Origin: Sphingomonas sp. PP-CE-1A-559
GTDB taxonomy: Bacteria; Pseudomonadota; Alphaproteobacteria; Sphingomonadales; Sphingomonadaceae
DNA length: 64,000 nucleotides
Assembly: GCF_004340965.1 (NCBI RefSeq)
Contig: NZ_SLYA01000003.1
Span: forward strand, 62,001 to 126,000
Reading direction: 5' to 3'
Made by a program: the position numbers and the translations under genes
In this document: positions 42,111-52,059 of the stretch, piece after piece
How the letters are laid out: every line of letters starts with the position of its first letter
How positions within the stretch are numbered: position 1 is the stretch's first letter
The notes under the pieces: generated by a model
The model's database searches: none
Told to the model about the DNA's origin: nothing
Seen by the model: the letters and a program-made list of their open reading frames with translations, nothing else

Positions 42111-43046
42111 TTACGCGACGCTCGCCGTCCCCGCGATCGACTCCACCCGCACGCGCCGCTTCGCCGACGTCGCCACCAGATACGCGCCACCGACGATCAT
42201 CGGCACGCACAGCCACTGCCCCATATGCAGCCCGGTATGTTCGGCAAACGCCCGCAGCTGCGAATCCGGCTCGCGGAAGAACTCGACGGTAAACCGCGCG
42301 ACCCCGTACCCCAGCACGAACAACCCGACGAGCTTGCCCGGATCGTACCGCGCCTTGGTCTTCCAGAACGCGAACCAGAGCAGCGCGAACAGGAGGACGC
42401 CCTCCAGCCCCGCCTCGTACAGCTGGCTCGGATGCCGCGCCGGCTCGACCATGCCGAACGGCACGGTGCGCTCGAAGATGATCCCCCACGCGACGTCGGT
42501 CGGCTTGCCCCACAGCTCGCCGTTGACGAAGTTCGCCAGCCGCCCGAAGAACAGTCCGAACGGTACGCAGCACGCGATATAATCGTGCACGCGCAACCAG
42601 TTGAGCTGGTGCTTCCGCGCAAACAGGATCAGCCCGATCGACGTGCCGATCACCCCGCCGTGGAACGACATGCCGCCGTCCCACAGCCGGAAGATACGCA
42701 GCGGATGCAGGAACATCTCGGGTGCGTAGAAGATCACATAACCGAGCCGCCCGCCGAGGATGATGCCGAGCGTCGCGTAGAATACGAGGTCGTCGGCATG
42801 CCGCCGCGCCATCGGTGCGCCGGGCTGGGCGAGCAGCTTCAGCAGATACCACCAGCCGAGCAGGATCCCGCCGATATAGGCAAGGCTGTACCAACGCAGC
42901 GTGAAGAACCCGATCGAGAAGACGTCGGGGTGCAGCCCCAGATCCTCGAAGCGGATGTGACTGCCGACGGCAGGCGCTACGGCGCCCGCAGCGGCGGTGA
43001 TGGTCGACAGGATCAAAGGCTTTTCCCCACGCGTTCGCCCCTGCAT
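42111..43046 (-). CDS. lgt: phosphatidylglycerol-prolipoprotein diacylglyceryl transferase
   Basis: Inner-membrane enzyme adding diacylglycerol to the lipobox cysteine of lipoproteins such as the RND adaptor and channel in this window. 311 residues with about seven helices. [20 protein letters not shown] and [14 protein letters not shown] motifs carry the known essential Arg, His and Glu. The chosen ATG 43046 gives a typical start; TTG a little downstream (at the LILSTI segment) is possible. First gene of the leftward cluster; divergent from an acyl-CoA ligase with only 37 bases between. Confidence 0.95.
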   Translation of the reverse strand: MQGRTRGEKPLILSTITAAAGAVAPAVGSHIRFEDLGLHPDVFSIGFFTLRWYSLAYIGGILLGWWYLLKLLAQPGAPMARRHADDLVFYATLGIILGGRLGYVIFYAPEMFLHPLRIFRLWDGGMSFHGGVIGTSIGLILFARKHQLNWLRVHDYIACCVPFGLFFGRLANFVNGELWGKPTDVAWGIIFERTVPFGMVEPARHPSQLYEAGLEGVLLFALLWFAFWKTKARYDPGKLVGLFVLGYGVARFTVEFFREPDSQLRAFAEHTGLHMGQWLCVPMIVGGAYLVATSAKRRVRVESIAGTASVA

Positions 43047-43083
43047 AAAGGCCGATAACGATAAGACCAAGTAGGAGAGCGAT

Positions 43084-44772
43084 ATGCGGACCGAGCTAGA
43101 CCTAGCTATGGATTCGACGATGGCCGCGCTGACCGCGCCCGACGGGATGCTCGCGCTCGGATCGGTCGAGCGGTTCGGCGTCACGCTGCCGACGATCGCC
43201 GCCGCCCCGCCCGCGCTCAGCTACTATTTCGCGCACTACGCGAGCGAACACCGCGACGCCGTCTTCCTCGTCTCGGGCGCCGAACGGCTGACCTTCGGCG
43301 AGGTCTACGCCGCCGCCGAGCGCACCGCCCGCGCCCTTGTCGGCGGCTACGGCATCGCCAAGGGCGACCGGGTCGGGATCGCGATGCGCAATTCGCCCTC
43401 GTGGATCGTCCTCTACATGGGCATCATCATGGCCGGCGGCGTCGCGACGTTGCTCAACGGCTGGTGGCAGTCGGAGGAACTCGAGACCGCGATCGGCGAG
43501 GTCGATTGCGCCCTCGTGTTCGCCGATCCACCGCGCGTGAAGCGCCTCGCGCAGATTTCGGCTTTGCGCGCGCCAGACGTCGAGATCGACGATTCGCGAC
43601 CGCTCGACGCTGCGCTCGGCGCCGTGTTGGCAAAGGACGATCACACCGCCGACCTGCCGCTGCTCGGGCCAGAGGATCATGCGACGATCCTGTTCACGAG
43701 CGGATCGACCGGCCAGTCGAAGGGCGCGCTCTCCGAACACCGTGCGGTCGTCCAAGGCATCTTCAACTATCTCGGCCAGGCGATGATGATGGTCGGGATC
43801 GCCACCGCGCAAGGCAATCCGCCGGTCGGCCAGCCGGTCACGCTGCTGACGATCCCGCTGTTCCACATCACCGGGGAGGTGCCGGTGTTCCTCCAGAGCT
43901 TCGCAATGGGCCGGAAACTCGTGCTGATGCCGAAATGGGATGCAGGCGAGGCGATGCGGCTGATCGAGGCGGAGGGCGTCACCTATTTCGTCGGCGTGCC
44001 GCTGATGAGCTTCGAGATCCTCAACCATCCGGACCGCGCGAACTACGACCTCTCGACCGTCACCGATTTCGCCGCGGGGGGCGCACCCCGCCCGGTCGAT
44101 CACGTCCGCCGCATCGACGAGGAGATGGGCGGCAGCGCGCCGCTGATCGGCTACGGCCTGACCGAGACCAACGCGGTCGGCACCGGCAACTGGCGCGGCA
44201 ATTACCTCGCCAAGCCCAATTCCGCCGGCCGGCCCGGCGCACCTTTGGTCGACCTCGCCATCCTCGACGATGCCGGCCACTCGGTCGACCAGGGCCAGCG
44301 CGGAGAGGTCTGCATCCGCTCGATCTGCAACTTCAAGGAATACTGGAACCGCCCCGACGCGACCGCCGCCGCGTTCACGTCGGACGGCTATTTCCGCACC
44401 GGCGACATCGGCTACCTCGACGAGGACGGCTATCTGTTCATCGTCGATCGCAAGAAGGACATCATCATCCGTGGCGGCGAGAACATCTCGTGCCAGGAAG
44501 TCGAGGCGGCGCTGTACGAACACTCAGCGGTCGCGGAAGCCGCCGTGTTCGGGCTGGCGGACGAGCGGTTCGGCGAGGTCCCCGGCGCAGTGGTCGTCCC
44601 ACAGGACGGCGAAACGCTGACCTCCGACGACCTGACCGCGTTCCTCCACCAGCACATCGCCGCGTTCAAGATACCGCAGCGGATCTGGATTTCGGAAGAG
44701 CCGCTGCCAAGACTGGGGACGGAGAAGATCGACAAGGTCACGCTCAAGGCCAAGTATAGAGCGCTGGCCTAA
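43084..44772 (+). CDS. AMP-dependent acyl-CoA ligase
   Basis: 562-residue ANL-superfamily enzyme activating a carboxylic acid as acyl-AMP then thioester. Motifs: [11 protein letters not shown] (P-loop-like), YGLTETN (A5), [22 protein letters not shown] and the C-terminal catalytic lysine in LGTEKIDK. Substrate is not evident, but sequence style is of medium/long-chain or aromatic acyl-CoA ligases. The start ATG 43084 has AGGAG. Followed by a family C element before the molybdo-enzyme gene. Confidence 0.9.
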   Translation: MRTELDLAMDSTMAALTAPDGMLALGSVERFGVTLPTIAAAPPALSYYFAHYASEHRDAVFLVSGAERLTFGEVYAAAERTARALVGGYGIAKGDRVGIAMRNSPSWIVLYMGIIMAGGVATLLNGWWQSEELETAIGEVDCALVFADPPRVKRLAQISALRAPDVEIDDSRPLDAALGAVLAKDDHTADLPLLGPEDHATILFTSGSTGQSKGALSEHRAVVQGIFNYLGQAMMMVGIATAQGNPPVGQPVTLLTIPLFHITGEVPVFLQSFAMGRKLVLMPKWDAGEAMRLIEAEGVTYFVGVPLMSFEILNHPDRANYDLSTVTDFAAGGAPRPVDHVRRIDEEMGGSAPLIGYGLTETNAVGTGNWRGNYLAKPNSAGRPGAPLVDLAILDDAGHSVDQGQRGEVCIRSICNFKEYWNRPDATAAAFTSDGYFRTGDIGYLDEDGYLFIVDRKKDIIIRGGENISCQEVEAALYEHSAVAEAAVFGLADERFGEVPGAVVVPQDGETLTSDDLTAFLHQHIAAFKIPQRIWISEEPLPRLGTEKIDKVTLKAKYRALA

Positions 44773-44775
44773 TAT

Positions 44776-44917
44776 CCCTCGCCCCTCCGGGGAGAGGGAG
44801 GGAGGAGCCACTTGGCGACGGAAGGGAGAGGGGGAGTGGGACTCCCGGCGCAGGCCCGAAGACCCACTCCCCCTCATCCGCCGCTTCGCGCCACCTTCTC
44901 CCCGTGGGGGAGAAGGA
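44776..44917. repeat. palindromic intergenic element, family C copy 5
   Basis: CCCCTCCGGGGAGAGG and GGGGGAGTGGG on the left against CCCACTCCCCC and CTTCTCCCCGTGGGGGAGAAG on the right, with looser outer arms. Ends 13 bases before the start of the molybdenum hydroxylase gene, so it would lie within its leader. Confidence 0.75.
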
Positions 44918-44930
44918 TTAGAGCCACCTC

Positions 44931-47117
44931 ATGATCAACAGGCGCAGCATACTCGTCGGCGGCGGCGCAGGGATCGGGCTCGCCGTCGCCTGGAGCCTCT
45001 GGCCACGAACCTACGCCCCCAACCTCGTCGCCAACCCCGGCGAAACCCCGTTCGGCGCGTGGCTCAAGATCGGCACCGACGGCCATGTCACCGTCGCCGT
45101 CCCGCAAGTCGAGCACGGTCAGGGCGTCTACACCACCCTCCCCCAGATCGTCGCGGACGAACTCGGCGCGGACTGGCGCACCGTCGGCGTCGAGCCCGCC
45201 CCCCTCAACCCGCTCTACGCCAACCCAATCGGCGTGCACGACCTGTTCGAAGGCCTGTTCGACCGCCTCCCAGCCGGCACCCCGCGACCACCGATGCTGA
45301 CCGGCGGATCGAGTTCAATCCGGATGTTCGAGCAAGCCTGTCGCGAGGCCGGCGCAGGCGCCCGCGCGCTGCTCTGCATGGCGGCGGCCAAACGCTGGGA
45401 TGCCGACTGGACCCAAGTCAACGTCGACGCCGGCTTCTGCACCTACCAAACCAAGCGCATCCGCTTCGCCGAACTCGCCGAGGAGGCCGCCAAGTTCACC
45501 CTCCCCGATCCCCTCCCGCTCGGCATCCAGGGTGCCGGCAAGCTGGTCGGCAAGTCGGCCCCCCGCCTCGACACACCCTCGAAAGTCGACGGCTTGGCCA
45601 ATTTCGCGGGCGACGTCCGCCTCGCCGACATGGTCCACGCCGCAATCCGCCAAGGCCCGGTCGGCGGTCGCCTGACAAAGGTCGACCGTGCCGCCGCCGA
45701 CCGCATCCGCGGAGTGCTGTCGGTGGTCGAGAACCCGCGCTGGGTCGCAGCCATCGCGACAACAGGGTGGGCCGCACAAAAGGCGCTCGACGCCCTCGCC
45801 CCGCGATTCGAGAACGACGCGCCCCTCCCCGATACCAGGTCGATCGACGCAGCACTCGACGTCGCGCTAGCCCGTCCCGGCACGCAGATGGCCTCCGCGG
45901 GAGATGTCGCCACGACGTTCCAGGGTGCCAGGCTCGTCACCGCGACCTACCGCGCCGGCCTCGGCCTGCACGCAGCGATCGAGACCCGCAGCGCGACAGC
46001 CTCCTTCTCCAACGGCCGCCTCGAACTCTGGCTCGCAACGCAAGCGCCGGGGCTCGCACGATCGGCAGCGGCACGTGCGGCGGACCTCAGCGAAGACGCC
46101 GTCGTCATCCATCCGATGCTGATCGGCGGATCGTTCGGCGCAGCCCTCGAACACGACGTCGCCGAACAAGCGGCGGTGCTGGCGGTAAAGCTGAGACGCC
46201 CGGTCAGCCTCGTCTGGTCGCGCGGCGAGGATTCGCTCCACGATCACTACCGCCCACCCGCCGTCGCGACGATGGCCGCGCGGCTCGCCCCCAACGGCGC
46301 CATCATGGGCTGGTCGGCCAACATCGCAGCCCCCTCGACCGGCGCCGAGATGGCACGCCGGATGATGCCGGGCCTCGCAACCGAAGCGGCGCTGATCGGC
46401 GTCAAAGGCGACCGCTACGCCGTCGCGGGCGCGGCGCCCGTCTATCGCATTCCAGCCTATGCGATCGAGCATCATCCCGCCGAGATCGGCATCCCGACCG
46501 GCCACCTCCGCGGCGGCGCACACGGCTACACCGCGTTCTTCACCGAATGCTTCCTCGACGAACTCGCGCGCACTGCTCAGTCCGAACCGATGTCGTTCCG
46601 CATCGCCATGCTCGGCGGCGAACCGCGACTCGCACGCTGTCTCTCGACCGCGGCGGCGCTCGGCGGCTGGGACGGCGGCGTCGCCGGCAGTGGCCAGGGC
46701 ATCGCCGCCCACGCCTTCCGCGGCAGCTACATCGCCGTCATGGCGGAGGCGCACATCGGCGCAGACCAGCGCCCGGTGGTCGACCGGCTCGTCGCCGCGG
46801 TCGATTGCGGTGCGCAGATCAATCCCGACATCGTCCGTCAGCAGATCGAGGGCGGGCTGATCTTCGGCATGGCCGCCGCACTCGGCGCGTCGACCGGTTT
46901 TACGCGCGGCCTCGCGGACGCGCGCGGGTTTGACACGATCGGCCTGCCCCGCCTCGCCGACACGCCCGACATCACTGTCGAGGTCATCCGCAGCGACGAG
47001 GCCCCCGGCGGCGTCGGCGAACTCGGCGTCCCCGCGGTCGCGCCCGCGATCGCCAACGCGCTCTATGCGTCAACGGGCTTCCGCATCCGCAATTTGCCTT
47101 TAAGACCAGCGCCATGA
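44931..47117 (+). CDS. xanthine dehydrogenase/isoquinoline oxidoreductase-type molybdopterin subunit
   Basis: 728-residue large subunit of the molybdenum hydroxylase family (IorB-like). N terminus NRRSILVGGGAGIGLAVAWS resembles a Tat or membrane-anchoring signal. MPT-domain marks include LPQIVADELGADW, FGAALEHDVAEQAAVLAVKL, RGGAHGYTAFFTECFLDELA and, near the C terminus, the catalytic Glu in GGVGELGVPAVAP. No 2Fe-2S small subunit (IorA/CoxS type) is adjacent, which this family normally requires. The stop overlaps the hemH ATG as ATGA. Confidence 0.85.
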   Translation: MINRRSILVGGGAGIGLAVAWSLWPRTYAPNLVANPGETPFGAWLKIGTDGHVTVAVPQVEHGQGVYTTLPQIVADELGADWRTVGVEPAPLNPLYANPIGVHDLFEGLFDRLPAGTPRPPMLTGGSSSIRMFEQACREAGAGARALLCMAAAKRWDADWTQVNVDAGFCTYQTKRIRFAELAEEAAKFTLPDPLPLGIQGAGKLVGKSAPRLDTPSKVDGLANFAGDVRLADMVHAAIRQGPVGGRLTKVDRAAADRIRGVLSVVENPRWVAAIATTGWAAQKALDALAPRFENDAPLPDTRSIDAALDVALARPGTQMASAGDVATTFQGARLVTATYRAGLGLHAAIETRSATASFSNGRLELWLATQAPGLARSAAARAADLSEDAVVIHPMLIGGSFGAALEHDVAEQAAVLAVKLRRPVSLVWSRGEDSLHDHYRPPAVATMAARLAPNGAIMGWSANIAAPSTGAEMARRMMPGLATEAALIGVKGDRYAVAGAAPVYRIPAYAIEHHPAEIGIPTGHLRGGAHGYTAFFTECFLDELARTAQSEPMSFRIAMLGGEPRLARCLSTAAALGGWDGGVAGSGQGIAAHAFRGSYIAVMAEAHIGADQRPVVDRLVAAVDCGAQINPDIVRQQIEGGLIFGMAAALGASTGFTRGLADARGFDTIGLPRLADTPDITVEVIRSDEAPGGVGELGVPAVAPAIANALYASTGFRIRNLPLRPAP

Positions 47118-48121
47118 CCCTGCCCCCCGATCATCCCCCGATTCCGAAACCCAAGATCGGCGTGTTGCTGATGAACCTCGGCACGCCCGATGGCCCCGAT
47201 GCGAAATCGGTGAAGCGCTATCTTGGCGAGTTCCTGTCCGATTCGCGTGTCGTCGAGATCCCGCAGATCGCGTGGCAGCCGATCCTCCGCGGCATCATCC
47301 TCAACACCCGCCCCAAAAAGTCCGCGCATGCCTATTCGCAGGTCTGGCGCGAGGATGGCTCGCCGCTTGCCGCGATCACGCGGTTGCAGGCAGCCGCGCT
47401 GAAGGATTCGTTCGGGCCGGAAATGCTGGTCGACTGGGCGATGCGCTACGGCAATCCGTCGATCTCGGACCGGCTGACGGCGATGAAGGCGGCGGGTTGC
47501 GAGCGCATCCTGCTCGCGCCGCTCTACCCGCAATATTGCGCAGCAACGACCGCGACCGCGAACGACAAGGCGTTCAAGCATCTCGCCGGGCTTCGGTGGC
47601 AGCCGGCGATCCGCACGTTGCCGCCTTACTATGACGACACGCTCTATATCGACGCGCTGAAGGACTCGCTCGAAGAGGGGCTCTCCGCGCTCGATTTCAC
47701 GCCCGATGCGATCGTCGCCAGCTTCCACGGCATGCCGAAGCGGACGTTGCAGCAGGGCGATCCGTATCACTGCCACTGCCAGAAGACCGCGCGGTTGCTC
47801 GGCGAGCGGATGGGGCGCGAGCTGACGATCGCGTTCCAGTCGCGGTTCGGGCCGCAGAAGTGGCTGGGGCCGGCAACCGACGAGACGCTCGTCGCGCTCG
47901 CCAAGGCGGGCAAGACCAAAGTGGCGATCTTCGCGCCGGGCTTCTCCGCCGATTGCCTGGAGACGCTGGAAGAACTGTCGATCCGCGGTCGCGAGAGCTT
48001 CGAGGAAGCCGGCGGCACGCACTTCGCCTATCTCCCCTGCCTCAACGACAGCCCCGTCGGCGTGGAAATGTTGCGCAGCATTTTGTCGCGCGAGCTTGAA
48101 GGATGGGTGCGGGCTGGCTAG
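47114..48121 (+). CDS. hemH: ferrochelatase
   Basis: Inserts ferrous iron into protoporphyrin IX, the last step of haem b synthesis, at the inner face of the membrane. 335 residues. LLMNLGTPDGP start, YAMRYGNPSI type loop, SFHGMPKRT with the catalytic His and the GDPYHCHCQKTA region with Cys, plus CLETLEE near the end holding a conserved Glu. Starts at ATG 47114 within the molybdo-enzyme stop, and phaB begins 30 bases later, so all three may be one transcript. Confidence 0.97.
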   Translation: MTLPPDHPPIPKPKIGVLLMNLGTPDGPDAKSVKRYLGEFLSDSRVVEIPQIAWQPILRGIILNTRPKKSAHAYSQVWREDGSPLAAITRLQAAALKDSFGPEMLVDWAMRYGNPSISDRLTAMKAAGCERILLAPLYPQYCAATTATANDKAFKHLAGLRWQPAIRTLPPYYDDTLYIDALKDSLEEGLSALDFTPDAIVASFHGMPKRTLQQGDPYHCHCQKTARLLGERMGRELTIAFQSRFGPQKWLGPATDETLVALAKAGKTKVAIFAPGFSADCLETLEELSIRGRESFEEAGGTHFAYLPCLNDSPVGVEMLRSILSRELEGWVRAG

Positions 48122-48151
48122 CCTTCGGCAAAACACTGAGGAGAGAGACTG

Positions 48152-48874
48152 ATGGCACGCGTCGCAATTGTAACCGGTGGTACGCGCGGAATCGGCGAAG
48201 CGATCAGTCTCGCATTGCAGGACATGGGCCTGACCGTCGCTGCCACCTATGCCGGCAACGATGACCGCGCGCGCGAGTTCACCGAGCGCACCGGGATCAA
48301 GGCGTACAAGTGGGACGTCGCCGATTACGACGCGTGCCAGGCCGGTTGTGCGCAGGTCGCCGCCGATCTGGGCGACGTCGACATCGTCGTGAACAACGCC
48401 GGCATCACCCGCGACGGCACGATCCTGAAGATGACGTACCAGGATTGGAAAGAGGTGATGGACACCAATCTTGGCGGTTGTTTCAACATGGCCAAGGCGG
48501 TGTTCCCCGGCATGCGCACGCGCAAATGGGGGCGGATCGTCAACATCGGCTCGATCAACGGCCAGGCCGGGCAGTACGGCCAGGTGAACTATGCTGCGGC
48601 CAAGTCCGGCATCCACGGGTTCACAAAAGCCCTCGCCCAAGAAGGCGCGCGCGCCGGCGTGACGGTCAACGCGATCGCGCCAGGGTATATCGATACGGAC
48701 ATGGTGGCGGCAGTGCCGGCCGACGTGCTGGAGAAGATCGTGGCGAAGATCCCGGTCGGGCGGCTGGGTCAGGCGACCGAGATCGCGCGTGGGGTGGCGT
48801 TCCTGTGTTCGGAGGAGGGCGGATTCGTCACCGGCTCGACGTTGAGCATCAATGGCGGGCAGCACATGTACTGA
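48152..48874 (+). CDS. phaB: acetoacetyl-CoA reductase
   Basis: NADPH-dependent short-chain dehydrogenase making (R)-3-hydroxybutyryl-CoA for polyhydroxybutyrate. 240 residues. TGGTRGIG cofactor loop (8-15), NNAG (about 86-89), catalytic Ser in GSINGQAG and Tyr-Lys in VNYAAAKSG. The GQAGQYGQ and NTDWKEVM-like loops favour PhaB over FabG; FabG is nevertheless the main alternative. ATG 48152 has GAGGAG 10 bases upstream. Synthase phaC and a phasin are at 52-54.6 kb on the other strand; no phaA is nearby. Confidence 0.92.
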   Translation: MARVAIVTGGTRGIGEAISLALQDMGLTVAATYAGNDDRAREFTERTGIKAYKWDVADYDACQAGCAQVAADLGDVDIVVNNAGITRDGTILKMTYQDWKEVMDTNLGGCFNMAKAVFPGMRTRKWGRIVNIGSINGQAGQYGQVNYAAAKSGIHGFTKALAQEGARAGVTVNAIAPGYIDTDMVAAVPADVLEKIVAKIPVGRLGQATEIARGVAFLCSEEGGFVTGSTLSINGGQHMY

Positions 48875-48934
48875 CGGGCGTAGGCGCGGCAACGCTCGCG
48901 CCGTTGACCGCGAGCAAAGCGAAGCGGGCAGCGC

Positions 48935-48990
48935 CCGGCACGGCCGGCGGGTTGGCTAGCCGAACCCGTCCGACGGCGGCTTTGCCGGCG
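48935..48990. repeat. dispersed intergenic repeat family E, copy 2
   Basis: CCGGCACGGCCGGCGGGTTG (48935-48954) and the next bases align with the copy at 37201; differences are scattered single bases and one short gap. Both lie between a short G+C-rich 3' end and a convergent gene. Confidence 0.65.
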
Positions 48991-49029
48991 GCGCTAAGTA
49001 AGGTGTCTACCGGATCGCCAAGGACAGTC

Positions 49030-49066
49030 TTGCTTGATCCTGGGCCCCCACCTTCGCGGGGGAACT
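49030..49066. repeat. half palindromic element, family D
   Basis: Only the CCCCCACCTTCGCGGGGG arm is evident, with a TCCTGGG lead resembling the inner part of other D elements. Looks like a decayed or truncated copy. Confidence 0.5.
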
Positions 49067-49145
49067 GGGCAGGTAGCGCTGCTCAGACCCAACCCCGCAG
49101 CGTCCGCGAGGTACAAGGATGCCACCGCAAAATGCCTAGCATCCT

Positions 49146-49249
49146 ACTCCCTCTCCCCTCCGGGGAGAAGGTCGGGGTGAGGGGCAGTTCCAGGCGCAGC
49201 ATTGCCTTGGCTGCCCCTCACCCAACCCTCTCCCCGGAGGGGAGAGGGC
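49146..49249. repeat. palindromic intergenic element, family C copy 6
   Basis: CCCTCTCCCCTCCGGGGAGA and GGGGTGAGGGGCAG on the left against CTGCCCCTCACCC and TCTCCCCGGAGGGGAGAGGG on the right: a clear double-hairpin inverted repeat. Lies directly at the 3' end of murA. Confidence 0.9.
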
Positions 49250-49258
49250 TACCCCGCC

Positions 49259-50542
49259 TCACCCGTCGCTAGCGCGCTCGATATCAGCGCCCACCGCGCT
49301 CAGCTTCTCCTCAAGCCGCTCATACCCGCGATCGAGATGATACACCCGGCCCACAGACGTCTCGCCGTCCGCCGCCAACCCCGCCAAGATCAAGCTCATC
49401 GAAGCCCGCAGGTCGGTCGCCATAACCTGCGCCCCGACCAGCTTGTCGACGCCGCGGACCATCGCGGTACGGCCATGGACCTGAATGTCCGCGCCCATTC
49501 GTGCCAGTTCGGGTACGTGCATGTAGCGGTTCTCGAAGATCGTCTCGGTCAGCATGCTGGCGCCGTCGGCCATACAAAGCATTGCCATAAATTGGGCCTG
49601 CATGTCGGTCGCGAACCCGGGGTACGGCGCGGTCGAGAGGGTCAGGGGTTGCAGCCCGCCGTCCGAGGCCACGCGCACGCCCTCCTTGGTCGGCGTCACC
49701 GACACGCCCGCCTCCACCAGGGCATCGATCGTCGCGCCCATATCCGGGATCGACACGCCGACCAGCTCCAGGTCGCCGCCGGTGATCGCCGCCGCGCACG
49801 CATAGCTGCCCGCCTCGATCCGGTCGGGCATCACCGCATAGGTCGCGCCGTGCAGCCGATCGCGGCCTTCGATCGTCAGCGTCTCGGTGCCGATCCCGTC
49901 GATCGACGCGCCCATCGCGACTAGGCAGTTGCACAGGTCGACGATCTCCGGCTCGCGCGCGGCGTTCTCGATCACCGACGTTCCCTTGGCCAGCACCGCC
50001 GCCATCACCACGTTCTCGGTCGCGCCGACCGACACGATCGGGAAGCGATAACGTCCGCCCGGCAGACGTCCGCCCGGCGCGATCGCCTTCACATAACCCG
50101 CCGCCATCTCGAGCTCGGCACCGATCGCCTCAAGTGCGCGCAGGTGGAGGTCGATCGGGCGATTGCCGATCGCACAGCCGCCCGGCAGCGACACCGTCGC
50201 CTCGCCACCGCGCCCAAGCAGCGGCCCGAGCACCAGGATCGATGCACGCATCTTCCGGACGATGTCGTACGGCGCCTCGGTCGAGGTCAGATTGCCCGCG
50301 CGGATCGTCATGACGCGACCGAAATCCTCGGGTCGCGTGCCCTGGATCGCAGTCGACGCGCCCAGTTGGTTGAGCAGGTGGCCGAAGCCGTCGACATCCG
50401 CCAGCCGCGGCAGGTTGCGCAGCGTCAGCGGCTCTTCGGTCAGCAACGCGCACGGCATCAGCGTGAGCGCGGCGTTCTTCGCGCCGGAGATGGGCAAGCG
50501 CCCGGACAGGCGATTGCCGCCGCGAATGAGAATACGGTCCAT
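49259..50542 (-). CDS. murA: UDP-N-acetylglucosamine 1-carboxyvinyltransferase
   Basis: First committed step of peptidoglycan synthesis: transfers enolpyruvate from PEP to UDP-GlcNAc; cytoplasmic; target of fosfomycin. 427 residues. Conserved Lys22-Asn23 in SGAKNAALT, the catalytic Cys123 in [15 protein letters not shown], so a fosfomycin-sensitive-type loop, and the C-terminal Arg-rich repeats ([12 protein letters not shown]). Start ATG 50542. A Crp/Fnr-type regulator is divergent. Confidence 0.97.
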   Translation of the reverse strand: MDRILIRGGNRLSGRLPISGAKNAALTLMPCALLTEEPLTLRNLPRLADVDGFGHLLNQLGASTAIQGTRPEDFGRVMTIRAGNLTSTEAPYDIVRKMRASILVLGPLLGRGGEATVSLPGGCAIGNRPIDLHLRALEAIGAELEMAAGYVKAIAPGGRLPGGRYRFPIVSVGATENVVMAAVLAKGTSVIENAAREPEIVDLCNCLVAMGASIDGIGTETLTIEGRDRLHGATYAVMPDRIEAGSYACAAAITGGDLELVGVSIPDMGATIDALVEAGVSVTPTKEGVRVASDGGLQPLTLSTAPYPGFATDMQAQFMAMLCMADGASMLTETIFENRYMHVPELARMGADIQVHGRTAMVRGVDKLVGAQVMATDLRASMSLILAGLAADGETSVGRVYHLDRGYERLEEKLSAVGADIERASDG

Positions 50543-50685
50543 CCCGGGTGTCTATCGCGGCTGGCGTTCTGCGCAAGGGCCGCGCATCGATCGGGCGACA
50601 GGCGGATGCTGGCCGGGGGTCGAGTCCCGCGTCGGGACCGGGCGCGCCATCCGAAGCGCTAACACACCCCGCTTGATCGACTTTA

Positions 50686-51477
50686 ATGCGCGGAAATCCT
50701 AGCTTTGCTCTGTGGTTCTCGAACATTGGGGACCATTACAGAGTGCCGGACAGCTGCTTCGCCGACCGCGTCGGCGATCTCATCGACCTGTCGATGAACG
50801 AGAAGGCTGCGTTAGCGCGGTTGGAGGAGCGCCCGCGAGACTTGCGTCGCGGTGCCGTCCTCGTGCGCGAGAATGATCCGCAGGCCGAACTCTTCATCCT
50901 GCAGCGCGGCATGGCGATGAGTTATGTGCTGCTCGACGACGGCAGCCGCCAGATTCTCCGCTTTCTCTATGCCGGCGACATGCTGGCGGTCTCCGCGCTG
51001 GTCTACCGCGATTCGCCCGAGACGGTGGTCGCGCTGACCGACTGCACGGTGTGCTCATTCGATCGCTCGGCGATGACCGGGCTGGTCACCGATCATCCAC
51101 GGCTGTCGGCGCTCATCATGGTCATGAACCAGATGGAGAAGGTCGCGCTGACCGACCGGCTCGCCGCGCTCGGCCGGACCTCGGCTAAGGCGCGGATCGC
51201 GGCGTTGCTACTTGAGATGCGTAACCGCCTCCGGATGCGCGATCGCGCTATGGGCAACAGCTTCACGCTCGGTCTGACGCAGGAGGAGATCGGCGACGCC
51301 ACCGGCCTCACGGCGGTCCACGTCAACCGCATGCTGCGCCAGCTCGAAGAGGACGGCCTGATCCGCCGCGAGATGGGCCGCGTCACGCTGCTCAACGAGG
51401 TGCAACTGGCGCAGGCGGCGAACTACATCGACCGCTTCGAAGGGCTCGACCTGCGCTGGTTGCCGCCAGCGCGGTGA
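50686..51477 (+). CDS. Crp/Fnr-family transcriptional regulator
   Basis: 263 residues: an N-terminal cyclic-nucleotide-binding-like barrel (LRRGAVLVRENDP..., ILQRGMAMSY, GDMLAVSALV), a long dimerisation helix (MVMNQMEKVALTDRLAALG) and a winged helix-turn-helix (LTQEEIGDATGLTAVHVNRMLRQLEEDGLI by parts). There is no Fnr cysteine cluster at the N terminus; only scattered Cys residues, so oxygen sensing by an iron-sulfur cluster is not indicated. The signal is unknown. GTG 50743 could start a form 19 residues shorter. Confidence 0.9.
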   Translation: MRGNPSFALWFSNIGDHYRVPDSCFADRVGDLIDLSMNEKAALARLEERPRDLRRGAVLVRENDPQAELFILQRGMAMSYVLLDDGSRQILRFLYAGDMLAVSALVYRDSPETVVALTDCTVCSFDRSAMTGLVTDHPRLSALIMVMNQMEKVALTDRLAALGRTSAKARIAALLLEMRNRLRMRDRAMGNSFTLGLTQEEIGDATGLTAVHVNRMLRQLEEDGLIRREMGRVTLLNEVQLAQAANYIDRFEGLDLRWLPPAR

Positions 51478-51485
51478 ACCTCGAT

Positions 51486-51506
51486 CCTACCCCGTCAGAG
51501 GGTAGG
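51486..51506. terminator. candidate bidirectional terminator
   Basis: CCTACCC / GGGTAGG stem with a 7-base spacer between the convergent regulator and clpS genes. No T tract; inferred from position. Confidence 0.45.
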
Positions 51507-51516
51507 AGAGATCAGG

Positions 51517-51897
51517 TCAAGCCTTCTCCAGCGTGCACTGTAGCGGGTGCTGGTTCTGCTTGGCGAAATCCATCACCTGCGACACCTTGGTCTCCGCCAC
51601 CTCGTAGCTGAACGTACCACACACCCCGACGCCCTTCTGGTGAACATGCAGCATCACGCGAGTCGCGGCCTCCATGTCCATGCGGAAGAAGCGCTGGAGA
51701 CACAGCACGACGAATTCCATCGGCGTATAGTCGTCGTTGAGCATCAGCACGCGGTACGGCGTCGGCTGTTTGGTCTTCGCGCGCGTCTTGGTCGCGATGC
51801 CGGCGCCGGTACCGCCCCCGGTGCCATCATGGCCGTCCTCGCCATTATCGTCGCGGCGCTCGGCCATCTGCTCGCCCGTCCGCTGGGGAGTCGTCAT
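51517..51897 (-). CDS. clpS: ATP-dependent Clp protease adaptor
   Basis: Delivers N-end-rule substrates to ClpAP. 126 residues from ATG 51897; the frame extends 18 codons more. A polar Gly/Asp-rich N terminus, then the ClpS core: [17 protein letters not shown] (binding pocket), [13 protein letters not shown] and [13 protein letters not shown]. The Asn-Asp pair (LNDD) and His of MLHVHQ that form the N-degron pocket are present. The start could also be at MAERRDD (51867). Sits just downstream of the phasin gene but after its terminator. Confidence 0.93.
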   Translation of the reverse strand: MTTPQRTGEQMAERRDDNGEDGHDGTGGGTGAGIATKTRAKTKQPTPYRVLMLNDDYTPMEFVVLCLQRFFRMDMEAATRVMLHVHQKGVGVCGTFSYEVAETKVSQVMDFAKQNQHPLQCTLEKA

Positions 51898-51989
51898 TTC
51901 AGGGGTCAAAAGCATGCTGCCAAAATATGGCATGCCGGGGGGCAAGGGCAAGGGGGCGCCGGCACACGTCGCGCGAAAACCGCAAACGC

Positions 51990-52024
51990 AAAAGGGGCGA
52001 CCGTCGCGTGACGGCCGCCCCTTT
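51990..52024 (-). terminator. rho-independent terminator after phasin gene
   Basis: On the minus strand the stem AAAGGGGCG / CGCCCCTTT with inner CCGTC/GACGG continues into TTTTGCG. It lies 36 bases past the phasin stop and would separate it from clpS. Confidence 0.8.
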
Positions 52025-52059
52025 CGTAACGCACTGCCCGAAGGTGGCGCGCTGTCGAC

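Larger units (their letters stand above)
48875..49258. other. 384-base gap with three repeat elements
   Basis: No gene seen. It holds a family E copy (48935-48990), a half family D element (49030-49066) and a family C element (49146-49249), leaving little unique sequence. The gap separates convergent phaB and murA. Confidence 0.75.
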
